NCBI GenBank assembly: GCA_002786785.1
Contig: PCUD01000058.1
Location: 1 to 33,730, forward strand
Origin: Ignavibacteriales bacterium CG18_big_fil_WC_8_21_14_2_50_31_20
GTDB lineage: Bacteria; Bacteroidota; Ignavibacteria; Ignavibacteriales; Melioribacteraceae
Length of the DNA stretch: 33,730 nucleotides
Direction: 5' to 3'
Shown here: piece after piece, positions 9,386-16,476 of the stretch
Layout of the letters: each line of letters starts with the position of its first letter
Numbering within the stretch: position 1 is the first letter of the stretch
The notes under the pieces: generated by a model
What the model was told of the DNA's origin: nothing
Databases searched by the model: none
What the model saw: the letters and a program-made list of their open reading frames with translations, nothing else
Made by a program: the position numbers and the translations under genes

Positions 9386-9975
9386 TGTTCTAACCAATTT
9401 CTAATTATTGTTTCACCTTCGGGAGTTAATATTGATTCTGGATGAAATTGAATTCCTTCAATTGGATACTTTTTATGTTTAATTCCCATAATTATTTTAT
9501 CTTTTGTCATGGATGTTATTTCTAAATCATCTGGAATGGAATCTGCACTTACAACCAACGAATGATACCTTCCAGCACTGAAATTAGGGTTTACATCCTT
9601 GAAAATTCCAGTTCCATTATGTTCAACTTCGGATGATTTTCCGTGCATTAAAACATGAGTATTTACAACTTTAGCTCCAAAAACTTCACCAATTGCTTGA
9701 TGACCAAGGCACACGCCCAATACTGGAGTATGTTTGCCAATTGTTTTAAGAATATCAATTGAAATTCCAGAATCCGAAGGTCTTCCAGGTCCAGGTGAAA
9801 TTACAATTTTATCTGGATTTAGCTCTAAAATCTCATCAATTGTAATTTTATCATTTCGTTTTACAATAATATTTTGTGTAAACTTTCCAATAAGCTGCAC
9901 AAGATTAAACGTAAATGAATCGTAATTATCAATTACTAAAATTTTTAATTCACTCAAATTATCTGTTTGGTTCAT
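9382..9975 (-). CDS. trpG: Anthranilate synthase component II, glutamine amidotransferase
   Basis: TrpG (197 residues) releases ammonia from glutamine for TrpE. The class I triad is visible: the nucleophile in GVCLGHQAIGE, and the His and Glu in IQFHPESILTP. LVIDNYDSFTFNLVQ and VISPGPGRPSDSG are also characteristic. The ATG at 9975 has a GGAG about 8 nt upstream inside the end of trpE and overlaps trpE by 17 nt, implying coupled translation and a 1:1 complex. The protein could also serve PabB, since no second amidotransferase is in view. Confidence 0.96.
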   Translation of the reverse strand: MNQTDNLSELKILVIDNYDSFTFNLVQLIGKFTQNIIVKRNDKITIDEILELNPDKIVISPGPGRPSDSGISIDILKTIGKHTPVLGVCLGHQAIGEVFGAKVVNTHVLMHGKSSEVEHNGTGIFKDVNPNFSAGRYHSLVVSADSIPDDLEITSMTKDKIIMGIKHKKYPIEGIQFHPESILTPEGETIIRNWLEQ

Positions 9976-11434
9976 CAATTTCTCCTGCGTACTCTAAAGC
10001 TTTTAAAAGTACTGCGGCTTTATTATTTATTTCCTTCAACTCTAATTCTGGTTTACTATCAGCTACAATTCCAGCACCAGCTTGCCAATGGATTTTATTT
10101 TTAATTGCAAAAAGAGTACGGATTGCGATGCACATATCAAGATTTCCGCGAAAATCGATATAACCAACTGCGCCGGCGTAAATATTTCGCAAACTATTTT
10201 CGTATTCGTTAATTAATTCCATTGCTCTAATTTTAGGCGCACCTGAAACTGTTCCAGCAGGAAATGCAGCTTTGAAGGCATCAATTGAATCTTTATCATC
10301 TTCCAATTCACCTTCAACTCTTGAAACAATATGCATCACATGTGAAAAACGATGTATGTTCATGTAATCTTTTATGTTAATAGTTTTAAATTTGCAAACT
10401 CTTCCTAAATCGTTTCGGGCTAAATCGACAAGCATAATATGTTCTGCAAGTTCTTTTGGATCTGCCAATAATTCTTTTTCGAGTAATAAATCTTTGTCGT
10501 TAGTTTTACCACGCTTGCGTGTTCCGGCAATTGGAAGTATGCTTGCTTTTCTATTTTGCACTTTTATCAAATCTTCGGGCGACGTTCCAATTACAGTAAT
10601 TTCTTCGGGCAATTCCATAAAGTACATATATGGCGAGGGATTTATAATTCTTAATGCACGATAAAGATTTAGCAAATCACCTTTATAATCGGCAGTAAAT
10701 CGTTTGGAAAGAACAAGTTGAAAAACATCACCGTTGTAAATATTTTGTTTTGCTTTTTCGACAACATCAAAAAATTTGGATGAATTAAAATCATTATCTT
10801 CTTCAAGCTCAAAACTAAAATCTGATTTATAACTTATTGGAGTTGTTAATTCTGCTTTTACTTTAGCAATTTTTTGTTTTGCTTTTTCAAACTCCACATC
10901 CAAATCATAATCACTATTTAAATGCACATTTGAAATAATTAGTAATTGATGTTTAAAATGGTCAAACGCTATTATTGTATTAAAAATTCCAAGAATTGAA
11001 TCTGGAGTTTCGGAGTTTTCGTGGTTATCAAATTTGAGTTTGTCTTCAATTAAAGAAATGTTTTCGTAACCGATGTAGCCAACAATTCCGCCAGTAAAAT
11101 CGGGTAAATCTTCTATAGTCGGGAATTTATATGAAGCAATTTCTGTTTTTAGATAATCAAAAAGATTTTCATCCAAAACTTCATCATTATTGTTTGAATA
11201 GATTTTCAGCTTTCTATTTCGGTTGGAAATTATTTTATGCGGATCTTTTCCAATAAACGAATATCTCGCAAGTCTGCCAATTCCTTCAACCGATTCTAGC
11301 AAAAAGCAGAATTTTTCTTTTTCTCTTAATTTTAGAAACGCAAGAACTGGAGTTAGCATATCGCCAGTAACTCTTTCGTAAACTGGAATTACGTTAAATT
11401 CATTTGCAAGTATTTTAAATTTTTCTTTATTCAT
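9959..11434 (-). CDS. trpE: Anthranilate synthase component I
   Basis: TrpE (491 residues) converts chorismate plus ammonia to anthranilate. The feedback-binding LLES motif is at residues 45-48, followed by RYSFIGKDP. The catalytic domain shows VIGTSPEDLI, LPIAGTRKRG, LVDLARNDLGRVC, HIVSRVEGEL, FPAGTVSGAPKIRAMELI and the C-terminal QAGAGIVADSKPE, all as in family members. The LLES motif suggests the enzyme is itself inhibited by tryptophan. It is the first structural gene after the leader peptide and terminator at 11577-11721, and it overlaps trpG. Confidence 0.97.
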   Translation of the reverse strand: MNKEKFKILANEFNVIPVYERVTGDMLTPVLAFLKLREKEKFCFLLESVEGIGRLARYSFIGKDPHKIISNRNRKLKIYSNNNDEVLDENLFDYLKTEIASYKFPTIEDLPDFTGGIVGYIGYENISLIEDKLKFDNHENSETPDSILGIFNTIIAFDHFKHQLLIISNVHLNSDYDLDVEFEKAKQKIAKVKAELTTPISYKSDFSFELEEDNDFNSSKFFDVVEKAKQNIYNGDVFQLVLSKRFTADYKGDLLNLYRALRIINPSPYMYFMELPEEITVIGTSPEDLIKVQNRKASILPIAGTRKRGKTNDKDLLLEKELLADPKELAEHIMLVDLARNDLGRVCKFKTINIKDYMNIHRFSHVMHIVSRVEGELEDDKDSIDAFKAAFPAGTVSGAPKIRAMELINEYENSLRNIYAGAVGYIDFRGNLDMCIAIRTLFAIKNKIHWQAGAGIVADSKPELELKEINNKAAVLLKALEYAGEIDEPNR

Positions 11435-11457
11435 ATTTCTTTTCCAAAAGTATTTAC

Positions 11458-11554
11458 GTCATTTCCGCCTGTTCCAAGCATTTTTTCGGGACAATCTTTA
11501 AGCGGGAATCTCTACCACTTGCTGAGATTCCGTGTTGAAGCATCACGGAATGGC
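11458..11554. repeat. Palindromic intergenic repeat between trp attenuator and trpE
   Basis: The unit is bounded by GTCATTTCC and GGAATGGC, with inner arms such as GGGAATCTC/GAGATTCCG and CCGTG/CACGG. It is a less perfect relative of the GTCATT-type palindromes elsewhere in the window. It sits in the leader transcript after the attenuator terminator, so it would be transcribed only on read-through into trpE. Confidence 0.6.
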
Positions 11555-11576
11555 ATTCATTATTTTCAATCTGTAT

Positions 11577-11613
11577 ATAAAAAAAACCCTTCTCAGCGAT
11601 AGGAAGGGTTTTT
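11577..11613 (-). terminator. Intrinsic terminator of the trp leader (attenuator)
   Basis: On the minus strand an 11-bp stem, AAAAACCCTTC (11603-11613) with GAAGGGTTTTT (11582-11592), encloses a 10-nt loop and runs straight into further U residues (opposite 11577-11581). It lies between the trpL stop codon and trpE. An alternative pairing of CUCAGUG (opposite 11635-11641) with CGCUGAG (opposite 11592-11598), extended by AUAG/CUAU across the rest of the loop, would sequester the loop. CUGGGC in the Trp-codon region (opposite 11672-11677) can instead pair with GCUCAG (opposite 11637-11642). These three mutually competing pairings are what ribosome-mediated attenuation requires. Confidence 0.8.
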
Positions 11614-11649
11614 AAATCTATTATTTCTATTTTTCACTGAGCGATATAA

Positions 11650-11721
11650 TTATAGGATGAACTGCCACCAAGCCCAGTTGTTGTTTTTGTTTAAAGTTGA
11701 TATGTTTAATAAGTTTTTCAT
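11650..11721 (-). CDS. trpL: trp operon leader peptide
   Basis: This is a 23-codon ORF with an ATG start and TAA stop. Codons 16-19 read Trp-Ala-Trp-Trp (UGG GCU UGG UGG); three Trp in 23 residues in an AT-rich genome is far from random expectation. It precedes an intrinsic terminator 36 nt after its stop codon, upstream of trpE. By analogy with enteric trpL, ribosome stalling at these codons when charged tRNA-Trp is scarce would favour the antiterminator and let transcription enter trpE. No good Shine-Dalgarno sequence is seen before the ATG, and the promoter candidate would leave only a few bases of 5' leader. The peptide itself need have no function. Confidence 0.85.
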   Translation of the reverse strand: MKNLLNISTLNKNNNWAWWQFIL

Positions 11722-11731
11722 AATGGGATGC

Positions 11732-11761
11732 AATATATTGATAATTAATAATGGATGTCAA
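11732..11761 (-). promoter_or_regulatory. Candidate housekeeping promoter for trpL-trpE
   Basis: On the minus strand TTGACA (opposite 11756-11761), an 18-nt spacer and TATATT (opposite 11732-11737) match the -35/-10 consensus well. The start site would fall near 11725, only about 4 nt before the trpL ATG, so the leader might be nearly leaderless; a promoter further upstream is possible. No operator palindrome is obvious, in keeping with control by attenuation. Confidence 0.5.
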
Positions 11762-11929
11762 ATACTATTTTCATTCGATGAAATATTTTTAGATAAATAT
11801 TCAAGTATTTTTATGTTCTTAAAATAATGTTTCTAAATATTCATTAAATTTGGATTGTAAAATTGATTTAGTTTTTAAATGAAAAATCTAAAAAGATATT
11901 TAATATCACAACAAATGGAGCAGTTTTAT

Positions 11930-12727
11930 ATGCACAAAATAAAATTATACAACTATTTTTTAATCGGTATTTTGCTTTTATCTCATTTTGGTTGTAAGGA
12001 AAAAGCTGTTTCTGAGCCTGAAGTTAAAAATTCTTCAATTTCTGGATCAGTTTTATTTTTAGATGGAACCAAAGGAGTTTCTGCTAATCTTGAATTACAG
12101 AATGTTTCCAATGATTCAAGAACCTACACAATTGCTGACCAAAATGGTAATTATGAATTTACAAATTTAATCTCTGGCGATTATTTCATAAGATTTAAGA
12201 GCGACAGCTATAATATTTCTGGATTTGAAAAAGGAATAACCCTTTTGGAAAATGACAATTTTAATCAAGATGTTTTTATTTTATACAATATGGTTGACGA
12301 ATTAAAAGCGATTGAAAAAAATAAAGATGTTGTTCTTATTAAATTCCAACAAGATGGGGCAAAAATAGGGACAAACTACAATTCAATTGATTATTTAAGC
12401 GGCATTTACTCAAAGGATATTTCCAACTCTTACACACTTTCTTGCGATATTTATATTTGTCCAGATACTCTTAACTGGTTGGCTGATGATTCTTATTTTA
12501 ACATTGATTACATAAAACAAAATTTTGAATTTGTTACATCGGTTGATGAATCTTTAATAAATGGTAAGCACGAAATTCGGTTTTATGAAAATGATATTGC
12601 AAGCATTTTGTCAAATCCAACTAATGGATTTATTTTTGTAAAAAAAACTATTGATGATACTAAGCTAAAAGTTCCATGTGTGGATTTTAACAATAATGAT
12701 TTTGGATTAAAAATAAGATATAAATGA
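11930..12727 (+). CDS. Predicted lipoprotein with carboxypeptidase regulatory-like domain
   Basis: A 265-residue exported protein. The N-terminus HKIKLYNYFLIGILLLSHFGC is a signal peptide ending at a cysteine that probably carries lipid, although HFGC is a loose lipobox. Residues about 35-110 (SISGSVLFLDGTKGVSANLE through YEFTNLISGDYFIRF) look like a carboxypeptidase regulatory-like beta-sandwich, common in Bacteroidota surface proteins. The rest is unrecognised. The ATG at 11930 is chosen over 11879 because GGAG lies about 8 nt upstream and the signal peptide then starts properly. It overlaps manA by ATGA, so the two are co-translated, but no functional link is evident. Confidence 0.75.
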   Translation: MHKIKLYNYFLIGILLLSHFGCKEKAVSEPEVKNSSISGSVLFLDGTKGVSANLELQNVSNDSRTYTIADQNGNYEFTNLISGDYFIRFKSDSYNISGFEKGITLLENDNFNQDVFILYNMVDELKAIEKNKDVVLIKFQQDGAKIGTNYNSIDYLSGIYSKDISNSYTLSCDIYICPDTLNWLADDSYFNIDYIKQNFEFVTSVDESLINGKHEIRFYENDIASILSNPTNGFIFVKKTIDDTKLKVPCVDFNNNDFGLKIRYK

Positions 12728-13908
12728 TAAAACAAAAACCATATAAACTAGTTAATTACATTCAAAATTATGAGTGGGGAACAAAAGGGAAAGATGCTTT
12801 TATTCCAAAATTGTTAGGATTTGAAGCAGAGGAAAAGCCTTATGCCGAAGTTTGGATTGGAAGTCACCCAAAACTTAGTTCTGAAATTTTGATTGATGGA
12901 AAAGCGTCAAATTTAGAAACCATAATAGAAAAATGTCCAAAAGAGATTTTGGGCGAAAAAGTTGCTAAGAAATTTGGAAATAAATTGCCGTTTCTTTTAA
13001 AAATACTATCTGCAAATCAAGCACTTTCAATTCAAACACATCCAAATAAAACGCAAGCTATTGATTTGTATAAAAATGACCCAAATAATTATCCCGATTA
13101 TAATCACAAACCAGAAATTGCAATTGCACTCGATTTTCTAAAAGCACTTGTTGGATTTCGTCCGTTAAACGAAATTGAAGCTAATTTTCTGCTTTATCAA
13201 CAATTAATAAATTTTGTTGGAAGTGAAAAATTTAGTGAATTTACAAAAGATAAATCACAGAATGGATTAAAAAAATTGTTCACAGCTTTGATGAAAAAAT
13301 CGTTGGAAGTTAACGAATTGCGAAATGCGATTTTATCAATAAAAGACCAAATTGAGCAAAAAAGCAAACAATCCGAAGATGAAGAATTATTTATTATCCT
13401 TTTCCAACAATATGGAATTGATATTGGATTGTTCGTTTTATTTTTCCTAAATGTTGTAAACCTTAAATCTGGCGAAGCAATTTATACTCCAGCGGGAATT
13501 CCGCACGCATATCTAAAGGGAAATATTGTTGAATGTATGGCAAATTCCGATAACGTTGTTCGTGCCGGTTTAACTCCAAAATTTAAAGATATTGACCAAC
13601 TTGCAAACATTTTAACTTATCAATTTGGCAAACCCGAGCTAATTGGAAAAATTTACGACAGCAACATAACCGAATATAAAGTCTCGGCAGAAGAATTTTG
13701 CGTTGAAAAAATAGTTTTGGACAACACCGATTTGGATTTTTCAACAAACAACAAAGTTGAAATAATATTTGTAACAGAAGGCGAAATTACTTGCGATAAA
13801 TTACAAATTAAAAAAGGTGAAAGTGTTTTAATTCCAGCCCTTTTGACCCATTATTCAATCATTTCCATAACTAACTCAACATTGTTTAGAGTAACCGTTT
13901 CCGATTAA
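12724..13908 (+). CDS. manA: Mannose-6-phosphate isomerase, class I
   Basis: The cupin-fold zinc enzyme (394 residues) interconverts mannose 6-phosphate and fructose 6-phosphate, linking glycolysis to GDP-mannose and mannose use. NYEWGTKGKDAFI near the start, EVWIGSHPK, the zinc-ligand segments SIQTHPNK and HKPEIAIAL, and YTPAGIPHAYLKGNIVECMANSDNVVRAGLTPK are all diagnostic. Length is normal. It starts within the stop of the lipoprotein gene and ends one base before the AEC transporter, forming a compact three-gene unit. Confidence 0.95.
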   Translation: MIKQKPYKLVNYIQNYEWGTKGKDAFIPKLLGFEAEEKPYAEVWIGSHPKLSSEILIDGKASNLETIIEKCPKEILGEKVAKKFGNKLPFLLKILSANQALSIQTHPNKTQAIDLYKNDPNNYPDYNHKPEIAIALDFLKALVGFRPLNEIEANFLLYQQLINFVGSEKFSEFTKDKSQNGLKKLFTALMKKSLEVNELRNAILSIKDQIEQKSKQSEDEELFIILFQQYGIDIGLFVLFFLNVVNLKSGEAIYTPAGIPHAYLKGNIVECMANSDNVVRAGLTPKFKDIDQLANILTYQFGKPELIGKIYDSNITEYKVSAEEFCVEKIVLDNTDLDFSTNNKVEIIFVTEGEITCDKLQIKKGESVLIPALLTHYSIISITNSTLFRVTVSD

Positions 13909-13909
13909 T

Positions 13910-14848
13910 ATGGAAAATATAATCTTTCTATTCAACATAGTTTTGCCAATTTTCCTGCTAATTTTATTGGGATTATTTTTAAAACGAACGAAAGTTGTCT
14001 CTGATAGCTTTGTAAAACAGTTATCAAATTTTGTTTTCAAAGTCTCACTTCCAGCGTTAATTTTTCAAGAATTATCAGTCGTGGAAATTGGTACTGCTTT
14101 TGACTCGTCTTTAATTGGCATTTCGGTTGCCCTAATTCTTTTTATTTATGGAATTAGCTGGATAAGCGCAAACTACCTGACAAAAACTCCACAAGATAAA
14201 GGCGCGTTTATTCAAGGAAGCTATCGCAGCAACTTTGCAATTGTCGGTTTAGCAATGCTTTCTGGAATTGTTGATAGTGCGCACCTTGGAAAAGCAGTTA
14301 TGTTATTAGCATTTGTAATGCCAATTTTTAACGTTTTGGCAGTAATTGCACTTACAGTTCCAATGCAACAAGCAAGCAATGATAAATTATTAAGCACATT
14401 TAAAGAAATTGGAAAAAATCCTTTAATTATTGCTGCGTATTTTTCAGTTCCGTTCTCCGTTTTTAAAATAACCGTTCCCGAATCACTTTCAATAACTTTA
14501 GAATATTTAAGCGATATTGCGCTTCCGTTGGCTTTAATTGGAATTGGAGCTTCAATCGATTTGAAAAAACTAATAACCGCATCACCGCTTGCATTTATTG
14601 CTTCGGCTTATAAAATTATACTTTTTCCAATTATTTCCGTTATTATTGGATATTTCCTTGGATTAACTGACCAAGACCTTTTAATTTTATTCATTTTAAT
14701 GGGAACTCCAACAGCAGTCGCATCTTTTGTAATGGCAGAAGCAATGGGAAGTAACTCAAAAATGAGTGGAAATATAATCACAATTTCAACTTTTGGCTCA
14801 ATTTTTACAATATCTCTTGGAGTAATTGTTTTGAGAATGTTTTTTTGA
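13910..14848 (+). CDS. AEC family transporter (auxin efflux carrier superfamily)
   Basis: A 312-residue inner-membrane protein with about ten hydrophobic segments in two halves. The first half opens FLFNIVLPIFLLILLGLFLKR with the LSNFVFKVSLPALIFQ helix; the second contains LPLALIGIGASIDLKKL and LFILMGTPTAVASFVMAEAMG, all family hallmarks. AEC proteins move organic acids or similar anions across the membrane; the substrate here cannot be deduced. The ATG lies one base after the manA stop. Confidence 0.9.
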   Translation: MENIIFLFNIVLPIFLLILLGLFLKRTKVVSDSFVKQLSNFVFKVSLPALIFQELSVVEIGTAFDSSLIGISVALILFIYGISWISANYLTKTPQDKGAFIQGSYRSNFAIVGLAMLSGIVDSAHLGKAVMLLAFVMPIFNVLAVIALTVPMQQASNDKLLSTFKEIGKNPLIIAAYFSVPFSVFKITVPESLSITLEYLSDIALPLALIGIGASIDLKKLITASPLAFIASAYKIILFPIISVIIGYFLGLTDQDLLILFILMGTPTAVASFVMAEAMGSNSKMSGNIITISTFGSIFTISLGVIVLRMFF

Positions 14849-14911
14849 GAGAAAGTGAAAAATGAAAAATCGGGAGGCAGAAGTCCAAAAAATGGTAAAA
14901 TTTTTCTGTCA

Positions 14912-15030
14912 ATCAATCCCGCTATGGATTAAATTATAATAGAAAAACAAATTAGGTTTTTAAATCAATCCCTTAGGGATTGCATTTTGGTTTATTTTGA
15001 TAAGAAAAAATTGAACCCGAAGACGGGTTC
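14912..15030. repeat. Short hairpins downstream of the AEC transporter
   Basis: Three small palindromes lie in a row: AATCC/GGATT (14915-14930), CAATCCC-TTA-GGGATTG (14966-14982) and GAACCCG-AAGA-CGGGTTC (15013-15030). The third is preceded by a run of A and followed by TTGTTTT, so it could serve as an intrinsic terminator for the lipoprotein-manA-AEC unit. The others look like members of the CC-loop-GG hairpin family that continues to about 15730. Confidence 0.6.
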
Positions 15031-15065
15031 TTGTTTTGCATTGTAAAAAAAAGCTAATAAAATTA

Positions 15066-15469
15066 AACTCCTAACGGAGTTATTTGGTGGATATTGGGAA
15101 TTTTTTGAGGAGACTTTTTTTATTTCATTTATTCCGGCAATATTTTTTGATAAAACAAAGACTAAAGTAAAAACATAGTGTCGTCCCTTTGGGGCTTTTT
15201 GATTTCATTTGCGAGTTGCAAATTACCATAATATCGTGCCTCTGGCACTTTTGGGGTTGTTTAAACGGTTTTTGACTATAATATTCTGTTCGCCAAATTC
15301 CCGCAATCTTGACACAAAGCGCAATTCAATTTTGGTAATATTGCTTTAATTGGTGGAGGTTGCGGGAATTTATTTTAGCAAAAACTTGTAAATGCATTTT
15401 TCGCAACCCCAGCGGGGTGAAATTATGGTAAAATGAAAGAATAAAAAATAATTAAAGCCCCAGAGGGGC
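15066..15469. repeat. Cluster of CC-loop-GG hairpins with a larger palindrome
   Basis: Within a gene-free region these palindromes differ in stem sequence but share a short stem closed over 3-4 nt: AACTCC/GGAGTT (15066-15081), GTCCC/GGGGC (15183-15195), GTGCC/GGCAC (15236-15248), ACCCC/GGGGT (15406-15418) and GCCCC/GGGGC (15457-15469). A perfect 12-bp inverted repeat AAATTCCCGCAA (15295-15306 with 15360-15371) encloses weaker nested arms. The stretch 14849-15803 has no credible ORF. The pattern resembles REP-type repeats, but no associated transposase is in the window. Confidence 0.65.
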
Positions 15470-15502
15470 GACATTATATCCGGAAGTCGAAAGTCACTCT
15501 GC

Positions 15503-15684
15503 AAAAGCCCAACTTTTTCAAAATATAATTATTGCAAAAACTCAACTTTTGAAAGGTAGAAAAGCCCAACTTTTAGCAATTGACAAATTAGAACCAACTC
15601 TTTCAAAAAGTTGGTTTTTTTTTTGCCTTAAAGTATCAAAAAAGTTGGGCTTTTTTTATAAACAGACTTTCCCAAAAGTTGGGA
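15503..15684. repeat. Array of AAAAGCCCAACTTTT direct and inverted repeats
   Basis: AAAAGCCCAACTTTT occurs at 15503-15517 and 15560-15574 and in inverted orientation at 15640-15654. A diverged copy (AAAACTCAACTTTTG) lies at about 15537-15551. Between them AACCAACT (15592-15599) pairs with AGTTGGTT (15609-15616) and is followed by a T run. CCCAA-AAG-TTGGG occupies 15671-15683. The 15560 and 15640 copies can fold into an outer stem around the inner hairpin. A further TGCCA-C-TGGCA hairpin at 15716-15726 belongs to the preceding family. The array abuts the toxin-antitoxin promoter. Confidence 0.65.
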
Positions 15685-15779
15685 TATTTTGGTTTAAAAT
15701 TAACATAATATTTTTTGCCACTGGCACTTAAATTCTACTTTCAAAGGCAATGTTTAAACTAAGCTTATTTGTATAAAAG

Positions 15780-15793
15780 TAACATATATGTTA
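15780..15793. promoter_or_regulatory. Palindromic operator candidate of the toxin-antitoxin operon
   Basis: TAACATATATGTTA is a perfect 14-bp palindrome ending 10 nt before the toxin start codon. XRE-type HigA antitoxins commonly repress their own operon by binding such palindromes over the promoter. Assignment is by position and symmetry only. Confidence 0.5.
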
Positions 15794-15803
15794 TATTTCA
15801 GTT

Positions 15804-16136
15804 ATGAATTGGACGATAGAATATTATAGTAGTGCTGTTGAAAAAGAAATCCTTTCTTTGCCAAGCGGACTTTTGGCTCGCTATTTAAGACTAACTGACT
15901 TGATGATTGAATTTGGCTCAAATTTAGGAATGCCACACACTCGATTTCTTGATGATGGCTTAATCGAACTTAGGATTAAAAGCAAAGAAGGAATTGCGAG
16001 AGTTTTTTATTGCACTCTTGTTGGTAAGCGAATAGTAATGCTAAGTTCATTCATAAAAAAAACAAATAAAACTCCGAAAAAGGAATTGTTAATCGCAAAA
16101 AAGAGAATGAATAAGGTATTAGAAAATGACACATAA
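15804..16136 (+). CDS. HigB/RelE-type toxin (phage Gp49-like family)
   Basis: A 110-residue protein with the fold signature of Gp49-like RelE-superfamily toxins, which are ribosome-associated or free mRNA interferases: FGSNLGMPHTRFLDDGLIELRIKSKEGIARVFY and VMLSSFIKKTNKTPKKELLIAKKRM. It is followed by an overlapping (11 nt) XRE-domain gene, the toxin-first order typical of higBA. No truncation is evident. It sits next to a repeat-rich, gene-free stretch, which suits a mobile accessory module. Confidence 0.9.
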   Translation: MNWTIEYYSSAVEKEILSLPSGLLARYLRLTDLMIEFGSNLGMPHTRFLDDGLIELRIKSKEGIARVFYCTLVGKRIVMLSSFIKKTNKTPKKELLIAKKRMNKVLENDT

Positions 16137-16422
16137 TGAATTAAAAGAAGAAGCATTAAAAAAATTATTAGTTAAAGAAGAATATAATTCTTTAGAAACT
16201 GAGTTTATGTTACTAAAAGAAATGCTTAAAGCAAGAAAGAAAGCCGGGCTTAGTCAGGCACAAATTGCTGAAAAAATGGGAACAAAATCACCAGCAATTA
16301 CGAGATTGGAAGCATCGCTAAGTAGCGGTAAACATTCTCCCTCAATAGCAACAATAAAAAAATATGCGGAAGCTTTAGGCTGTCACATAGAAATAAAAGT
16401 TGTACATAATCAAATTGTATAA
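16126..16422 (+). CDS. HigA-type antitoxin, XRE family helix-turn-helix
   Basis: A 98-residue protein with an XRE/Cro helix-turn-helix at residues about 34-88 (KARKKAGLSQAQIAEKMGTKSPAITRLE, then SIATIKKYAEALGC). The N-terminal charged helix probably binds the toxin. It overlaps the toxin gene by 11 nt. Binding to the palindrome at 15780 for self-repression is inferred from family behaviour. Confidence 0.9.
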   Translation: MTHNELKEEALKKLLVKEEYNSLETEFMLLKEMLKARKKAGLSQAQIAEKMGTKSPAITRLEASLSSGKHSPSIATIKKYAEALGCHIEIKVVHNQIV

Positions 16423-16462
16423 TTTTTTTCTGCTGTCGAGGACCATTCCCAGCAGAAAAAAA
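16423..16462. repeat. 12-bp inverted repeat between convergent genes
   Basis: TTTTTTTCTGCT (16423-16434) pairs with AGCAGAAAAAAA (16451-16462). It lies between the convergent antitoxin and histidine kinase genes, but on either strand the U-rich arm comes first and the A-rich arm last, the reverse of an intrinsic terminator. Its role is unclear. Confidence 0.5.
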
Positions 16463-16476
16463 ATCGAATTGGCAGG

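Noticed and set aside
11650-11721. T-box or other riboswitch as the regulator of trpE.
   Set aside because: No T-box sequence or specifier stem was seen, and the Trp-rich ORF plus terminator explain the leader.
15503-15684. Possible CRISPR array because of repeated GCCCAACTTTT units.
   Set aside because: Copies are in both orientations, spacing is irregular and no cas gene is near.
16423-16462. Intrinsic terminator between the antitoxin and kinase genes.
   Set aside because: The U-rich arm precedes and the A-rich arm follows the stem on both strands, the reverse of a terminator.
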